Assembly (NCBI GenBank): GCA_033977485.1
Contig: CM066983.1
Coordinates: 113,498,605 to 113,562,604 of the forward strand
Reading direction: 5' to 3'
From: Hydrangea macrophylla
Taxonomy: Eukaryota; Streptophyta; Magnoliopsida; Cornales; Hydrangeaceae
Length of the DNA stretch: 64,000 nucleotides
This document shows positions 60,945-64,000 of the stretch, piece by piece. Positions within the stretch are counted from its first letter, which is position 1. Every line of letters begins with the position of its first letter. Under the pieces are notes generated by a model that saw only the letters and a program-made list of their open reading frames with translations, was not told the DNA's origin and searched no databases. The position numbers and the translations under genes are program-made.

Positions 60945-63377
60945 AAAAGAAGAAGAACAACTGACCTAAATCAACTCAAGTAAGTTTTTATAAACAGATT
61001 TTCCCCCAAATTTCTCTTCTTCAATTATTTCCCCAAAATCAACTCTTGCGTCACTGTTTCGTTCGAAACAAACGTGTTTCGTTCGAAACACTTGGAAACT
61101 CATGAAGCTTGTCGAATCTCTGGAATTTCAAGATTCCCACGATGATTCGTGTCGTTGGGCCACGAAACCGAAAAGTTTCGGTGGTTTCGACCGACACGAC
61201 ACGAAATTTTGATCCTTGGCTCTATGGGACAGAATGTTAGGCAACTAAGAAACAACACATTAGCAAAGTGAGCGTAATTGAGATGAGGATGCTAAGGTGG
61301 ATGTATGGGAAGGACCTGGAAATATAGAATTAGAAATGAGTACATTTGAGAGACTGTAGGAGTGGCACAGATTGATGATAAGTTGAGAGAGAATAGACTT
61401 AGATGGTTCGGCCATGTGCAACAAAGACCTGTAAATGCACCTGTGCGAAAGAGTGATAAGATCGTAGTGTCTGGAATGGGTAGAGAGGGGCAAACCTAGA
61501 CTGACCTGGGAGTATATAGTGCAACAAAATATGAATATATATAATTTAAGTGAGCATATAGCGCTTGATCATGCAGAATGGAGAAAAAGTATTCATACAG
61601 CCGACCCCAACTGATTGGGACACAAGACTTGGTTTGGTTTTGTTTGGTTTATTGTCTTGAAGACTCTGGAGCAGTTGGGTTCTTGACTTCATAAGCAAGT
61701 TGGAAATGGAAGACATCGCTGCAGAAGCCCCTTTTGTCATGCGTGGATGTTTTACAACTATTTTTAATATGACTGATATGAGCACAATCAGAGTCAAGTA
61801 GTTCTTGATTTCCTGAATCTCTGACATTGATGCTGTTTTTATTGGTCAAAATGTGGATAGTGTAATAATTAGTGAAGTTGAATTTCAAAAGGGGTGGGAT
61901 GAAGTGCAGCAACTTATCACTACAAGGGTATTGGAGAACTTAAGCAAGTATATAAAATACTTAAAGCATGACACAGTATAGCATAGAGTGTTACTTGAGC
62001 ATACTAGGAGTGGATCGAGTTGTCTAGATAAACAGGCTGTAGAATTCGTAAAAACAAAGGATGTCATACCTTGTGTTCACATCACATTAGTGATCGAAAT
62101 GTGCTCTGAATATTATTGCAGAGGAAGTTCGTGAAACAAACATGGAGGTGAGAGAGAGAGAGAGAGAGATCTGCATACTTTTTCCCCAAGACATTAGAGG
62201 TTTCGTGTACTTCTTTGCCAAGAAAGACAATTCAACAAAACTCTCAAGTCTCATTTTACACTTTAGAGGTTTTATTTGTAGATGCTAGAAAACCCTAAGC
62301 ACACATAACCCTTCTCAAAAGTACGCTCGTTCATCTTAAAAATAATAAGACTAAAATTACCCCAGAATATAAACTTTCTAGTTAACTAATGGGGTGATTG
62401 CAGCAGCCAAGAAAAGTATCCTAATGCAGCTGAGACTGTAGAAATTCAGAAACCATTCAACAAACTCAAGTGTCATTTTACATTTAGAAGTATTATTTGT
62501 AGATGCTAGAAAACCCTACACGTGGAAGCCTACTCAAAAATATGCCCATTCATCTTAAAAATAATAGGACTCAAATTGCCCCACATTATAGACTTTCTAA
62601 TGAACTACTGGGGTGATTGCAGCAACCAATAAAAGTATCCTAATGCAACTCAGATTGTAGAAATTCAGAAAATAAACCTTTCTAGCAAGTAGGAACTTTT
62701 GAACTGTTGGGATGACTTGGTTATGAAGAATAGAAAGTGTTGAAGCTTGATATACATTGCTAGGCCCATTCTCTACTAGCTTTAGTTTTTGGAGCAGCTA
62801 GTGACTTAACATGGTTTCATAACCTTTTTGTGGGAGGTCTTGGGTTCGACTAACCATCTCAGCTTTGGTGTGCATATTTGCACTTTGTTGTTTGTCTCCA
62901 CTATGATGGAATTTGGTTTGGTGGATCTTCACGTGTGAGAGGGGGCACAGGTGAGGGAGGGTGTTGAAGCTGGATCTACATTGTTGGCTCTCTAGTAGTT
63001 TAAGCTTTTGGAGCAGTTGGTGACTTAACAGGAAGTAACAAAACCCACAACGAAAGACACCAAACAGTGTCTAATACATAAAATACTTCTAATGTATGCT
63101 GGCACCAATGGTGCATGTAATTGTTGTCGACTCGCACTGGGTTTCTTTAATGTGGACGAACATTCTAGTAGTTTCTATGTGTCATGCTTACTGAATCATC
63201 TTCATTTATGTAGGTTCAGAGTGATCACAATGAGGTGGTTGCAGATTTGGTTCAGACTAGCTTTCTCTTTTCCATTCCCATGGATGGGCCGATGTCTTTT
63301 TCTTCCCCACATGTCTCTGTGCAATGGGCTCTTCGGTTTGAATTTTTTACCACTCCAAAGAATGTAGACTGGACTAG
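35063..63377 (+). CDS. RGP1: RGP1 homologue (RAB6/YPT6 GEF subunit), 3' partial
   Basis: Eleven exons: 35,063-35,411; 36,464-36,541; 37,815-37,972; 41,557-41,632; 42,150-42,217; 51,153-51,402; 51,670-51,837; 52,238-52,344; 52,424-52,477; 52,582-52,665; 63,214-63,377. All have GT-AG junctions and consistent phases over 1,556 nt (518 codons); the last splits a codon, so the gene runs on. Family landmarks: [20 protein letters not shown] near the N-terminus, then [74 protein letters not shown] and [13 protein letters not shown]. Rgp1 pairs with Ric1 to activate Rab6/Ypt6 at the Golgi. The start is the ATG, because the upstream in-frame extension begins with TTG. Introns reach 8.9 and 10.5 kb owing to transposons. 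Confidence 0.88.
36092..36413. mobile_element. Mutator-like foldback MITE, 322 bp, 9-bp TSD
   Basis: Terminal repeats gggtaaattacc / ggtaatttaccc with long near-complementary arms (tttgcctctatggcactttg and its counterpart). It ends in a G run of about 32 (36,368-36,399). The perfect 9-bp TSD tatttattt lies at 36,083-36,091 and 36,414-36,422. It sits in intron 1 of RGP1, 50 bp upstream of exon 2. Confidence 0.85.
37973..39582. other. RGP1 intron 3, first part, nothing recognised
   Basis: AT-rich intronic sequence with a short tandem phrase gacaagagggctgtgtg at 38,063-38,107. No exon, element boundary or RNA gene could be supported. Confidence 0.5.
39591..40233. mobile_element. Non-autonomous hAT element, 643 bp
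   Basis: Terminal repeats ctatgtagcacgga and, at the right end, tccatgctacatag (one mismatch), flanked by the perfect 8-bp TSD atctgtgt (39,583-39,590 and 40,234-40,241). Subterminal regions are rich in gacacg/cggtgtc motifs. The interior is AT-rich and non-coding. The same TIR type appears at the left end of the insertion at 53,179. Confidence 0.87.
40239..41249 (+). mobile_element. TRIM-type miniature LTR retrotransposon, about 1.0 kb
   Basis: Two direct repeats of about 200 bp, 40,239-40,438 and 41,050-41,249, both starting TGTTGGAGATAAGATTTC and ending ctttttccact, differ at a handful of sites. Directly after the first is tggtatcaaagcc, an initiator-Met PBS; before the second is the purine-rich tggtagggtag. 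The internal 610 bp encodes no gag or pol, as expected for a TRIM. No matching TSD was seen; the left edge coincides with the hAT target site. Confidence 0.82.
42218..43294. other. RGP1 intron 5, first part, nothing recognised
   Basis: AT-rich intron sequence. A foldback-like region around 42,585-42,790 (ataagaaac and gcataataaacaaaaag phrases) has no clear termini. No exon is needed here, since exon 5 and exon 6 join in phase. Confidence 0.5.
43295..46129 (-). mobile_element. Internally deleted copia derivative, 2.8 kb
   Basis: Direct repeats of about 185 bp at 43,295-43,481 and about 45,944-46,129 (shared phrase gaaagagacgtgcaaattag). The minus-strand PBS ttggtatcaaagc abuts the right LTR, the polypurine tract ttgagggggc the left, and a likely TSD cgagc lies at 43,290-43,294 and 46,130-46,134. 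Coding remnants on the minus strand: gag start ([20 protein letters not shown], about 45,390-45,180), a zinc-knuckle/Gly-Arg region, the protease motif WVIDSGAS near 44,315, then directly RNase H ([23 protein letters not shown]). Integrase and most of reverse transcriptase are missing. Frame shifts make it non-functional. Confidence 0.82.
46135..47266. other. RGP1 intron 5, no gene seen
   Basis: AT-rich with a G run of about 22 followed by (GGGT)n at 47,162-47,200. Frames here lack family motifs. Confidence 0.5.
47267..47807. repeat. 271-bp recent tandem duplication
   Basis: Copy 1 is 47,267-47,537 and copy 2 is 47,538-47,807, both starting tcagggataaacgtcccatc. By eye they differ only by one missing T (actcttaacac versus actctaacac) and one A/T change in an A-rich run, so the duplication is very young. 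It contains no gene. Confidence 0.9.
48030..48288 (-). pseudogene. Possible exon pair of an unidentified gene fragment
   Basis: On the minus strand an acceptor ttacag precedes 48,288-48,238 ([17 protein letters not shown] when read in the open frame), followed by a GT donor. An acceptor aatcag further on opens [16 protein letters not shown] in matching phase, ending in a stop near 48,027. The peptides look gene-like, but I do not recognise the family. It lies opposite to RGP1 inside intron 5 and could be a captured fragment. Confidence 0.25.
49292..49675. mobile_element. hAT MITE, 384 bp, 8-bp TSD
   Basis: Left end cagggacggatgtag and right end gtagacccgtccctg are imperfect inverted repeats. 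The perfect 8-bp TSD aagagagg lies at 49,284-49,291 and 49,676-49,683. It is internally AT-rich with poly-G phrases, and its overall design resembles the element at 1,813-2,207. Confidence 0.85.
50248..50542. mobile_element. Mutator-like foldback MITE, copy A
   Basis: Terminal repeats gggtaaattgcattttgcac and the complementary tgcaatttaccc. The two arms (actttggtccctaaactatc and partner) fold on each other around a short agtgac-rich centre. Flanks tattatata / aattatata match at 8 of 9 positions, consistent with a 9-bp TSD. Same family as copy B 50 bp downstream. Confidence 0.75.
50593..50873. mobile_element. Mutator-like foldback MITE, copy B
   Basis: Terminal repeats gggtaaaatgcattttgcac / tgcatttaaccc with the same arms and centre as copy A. 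Flanks tatattaaa / tatgttaaa match at 8 of 9 positions, consistent with a 9-bp TSD. It is an independent insertion, since its flanking duplication differs from that of copy A. Confidence 0.75.
51424..51644. mobile_element. MITE in RGP1 intron 6
   Basis: The ends agcccgtttgggatagcttt and aaaagctaacccaaatgggct form imperfect inverted repeats over about 20 bp, with an AT-rich interior. It fills most of the 267-bp intron between exons 6 and 7. No TSD could be fixed. Confidence 0.6.
53179..54464. mobile_element. hAT-like insertion inside the copia element
   Basis: About 1.29 kb separates the two parts of the copia RNase H frame. The left end ctatgaagcacggac closely matches the TIR of the hAT at 39,591. 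The right end ...ggagtgtccg looks like the start of the matching inverted repeat but breaks off before it is complete, and no 8-bp TSD remains. The 3' border was probably deleted. The interior has a duplicated block of about 180 bp (aaatgctacatacgc phrase at 53,402 and 53,586), a (GA)n tract and a nested MITE. Confidence 0.62.
53905..54120. mobile_element. hAT MITE, 216 bp, 8-bp TSD
   Basis: Terminal repeats taggggtgaaac / gtttcacccccta-like end (read as gtttcacccc then ta) with a body of repeated accgaaccg / cggtcggtt motifs. The perfect 8-bp TSD gatgttgc lies at 53,897-53,904 and 54,121-54,128. It lies within the hAT-like insertion, making a fourth level of nesting in RGP1 intron 10. Confidence 0.85.
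59239..59474. other. Intron sequence between copia and LINE
   Basis: Short AT-rich stretch. Restoring the ctaat target site joins it to the sequence before 52,825 as ordinary intron. No element ends were seen. Confidence 0.5.
60070..60239. mobile_element. Nested MITE 1 in the hAT element, 170 bp
   Basis: Terminal repeats cagttttgctcaccccaaaa and its near-perfect complement, continuing into ttgctcacc / ggtgagcaa, with arms ccattggttaatg and attagccaatg. Non-coding foldback; no TSD could be set. Confidence 0.65.
60271..60442. mobile_element. Nested MITE 2 in the hAT element, 172 bp
   Basis: Long arms ggtgtacacacttttgtaca and the right-hand complement ending aatgtgtacacc, extending through tgctttaaatg / catttaaagca. 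A hairpin-like element right after nested MITE 1. No convincing TSD. Confidence 0.65.
61651..62230. other. RGP1 intron 10, nothing recognised
   Basis: Frames on both strands contain stops and no family motif. A short (GA)n tract lies at 62,149-62,169. Confidence 0.45.
62231..62668. repeat. Diverged tandem duplication, unit about 220 bp
   Basis: Two copies, 62,231-62,456 and 62,457-62,668, share the phrases tttgtagatgctagaaaacc, ggggtgattgcagca and gtagaaattcag in the same order. Scattered substitutions and small indels show the duplication is older than the one at 47,267. Confidence 0.8.
62738..63030 (+). mobile_element. SMART-type miniature LTR retrotransposon, 293 bp
   Basis: LTR-like direct repeats of 74 and 69 bp at 62,738-62,811 and 62,962-63,030, each starting TGTTGAAGCTKGAT and ending GTGACTTAACA. 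Directly after the first is tggtttcataac, a decayed tggtatcagagc PBS (9 of 12). Before the second is the polypurine tract gtgagggaggg. Flanks gaaag / ggaag match at 4 of 5 positions. Only 150 bp separate the repeats. It sits about 180 bp upstream of RGP1 exon 11. Confidence 0.75.
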
Positions 63378-63564
63378 GTATGACTATTTAACGCGACTAC
63401 ACAAGTACATTTAGTTGTTGCAAATGTTCTCATAGTTTAAACAAATTGATTGAATTCTTTTGAAGTTTGTGTACCGGTGTTAGGGAAATAGGATTATCTT
63501 TGAGGATTAGTTAATATTAGGAATATGGGATAGAGACAGCAAACCATATGCATAATAAGCATTT

Positions 63565-64000
63565 GGGTAAATTACACAAACCTCCCTTGAGGTTTGCCTT
63601 AATTACACGGACCTCCCCTCTTGTTTCAAAAATTACACAAACCTCCCTCGAGGTTTGAATTAGGTAACAAAACGCCCCCTCCCCTAATGGTCCATTAGTT
63701 TTTTTTTACATTAGCCTCCCCTGAAAATTACAATTAGCCCCCCTCATATTATAAAATTGTCATACTAAGTCCCCTTTCTCTTATATTTTTGTTCTAATTA
63801 TAAAATCCCTCATCCCTCCTATGTTTTTGGGTTAATTTTTTTAGCATTAATTTATATCATCTACACAAAATACATATAAATAGGTCCAAAATTTTTTTCC
63901 CCCAAACAAACCTCTATCAAGCCCTCCATGTATTAATTTTCTAGATCCGCCCCTGTCCCTATGCTTCAAAAGTGGACACTTAACCCCCTGTGATTGTGGA
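63565..64000. mobile_element. Partial GGGTAAATT-type foldback element at the window end
   Basis: Starts gggtaaattacacaaacctc and contains repeated cctcccttgaggtttg / cctcgaggtttg phrases, in the style of the Mutator-like MITEs above. No right end is visible before the window stops. It lies in the intron after RGP1 exon 11. Confidence 0.45.

Larger units (their letters stand above)
59688..61218. mobile_element. hAT element, 1.53 kb, inside the LINE
   Basis: Terminal repeats caaggatcaaaatttcg and cgaaattttgatccttg are perfect over 17 bp. The 8-bp TSD gctctatg lies at 59,680-59,687 and 61,219-61,226. Subterminal sequence is full of gtttcgg/ccgaaac motifs. The interior holds at least two nested MITEs and a (GAA)n tract (60,825-60,957) but no transposase. 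Confidence 0.88.
59475..61650 (+). pseudogene. RTE-type LINE 3' fragment, split by a hAT
   Basis: First part 59,475-59,687 encodes the end of a non-LTR reverse transcriptase ([40 protein letters not shown]). After the insertion and one duplicated target it continues at 61,219-61,650 with [15 protein letters not shown], then frameshifted text and the typical RTE tail (aacgcaga-like gcagaatggag, ccgaccccaactgattggg). The tail ends in ttggttttgtttggttt, the simple 3' repeat expected for this clade. It is 5'-truncated with several stops; dead. Confidence 0.82.

Noticed and set aside
60766..60960. Poly-Phe minus-strand frame
   Set aside because: Produced by a (GAA)n microsatellite inside the hAT element.

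Overview
The window is nuclear DNA of a flowering plant, most likely a eudicot. Evidence: spliced genes with GT-AG introns, protein families in their plant forms, and a dense load of plant transposable elements (Ty1/copia, Ty3/gypsy-type LTRs, TRIM/SMART, an RTE LINE, SINE-like repeats, hAT, CACTA, PIF/Harbinger and Mutator-like MITEs). There are only two intact-looking host genes, both on the + strand. No bacterial-type operon, CRISPR array, rRNA or functional tRNA gene was seen. All boundaries were read by eye; similarities to named families come from recognising motifs, not from a search.

1-24.4 kb is a transposon graveyard. Gypsy-like LTR pieces and a hAT MITE (0-3 kb) are followed by a PIF/Harbinger transposase relic (about 4.9-5.9 kb). 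A Tourist-type MITE sits in its intron, and a 3.2-kb Ogre/Tat-like LTR cuts it one residue before its first catalytic Asp. Next comes a three-level nest, each level closed by a matching target-site duplication (TSD): a copia relic (11.95-24.4 kb) split by a solo LTR (TSD ctggg), itself split by a 7.77-kb CACTA element (TSD ttg). The CACTA has no recognisable transposase. It carries exon-intron pieces of an exportin-1 (XPO1/CRM1) gene, pieces of a renalase-like FAD oxidoreductase gene, one unidentified gene-like segment, and a segment resembling the ORF1/ORF2 junction of a badnavirus-like caulimovirid.

24.4-35 kb: a DUF4378-family gene (coding exons 27,909-32,345, 810 codons) with a CT-rich leader and a possible spliced upstream ORF, then intergenic sequence with a SINE and foldback MITEs.

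35-64 kb: one very long gene, the plant homologue of RGP1 (partner of RIC1 in the Rab6/Ypt6 guanine-nucleotide exchange factor). Eleven in-phase exons lie in the window and the 3' end is beyond it. Its introns hold two hAT elements with 8-bp TSDs (one of them a MITE), a 1-kb TRIM, an internally deleted copia derivative, Mutator-like MITEs with 9-bp TSDs, a 6.4-kb copia element that itself carries a hAT-like insertion with a further MITE inside it, an RTE LINE split by a 1.5-kb hAT, and a 293-bp SMART-type miniature LTR element. Despite all this, exon phases remain perfectly consistent.
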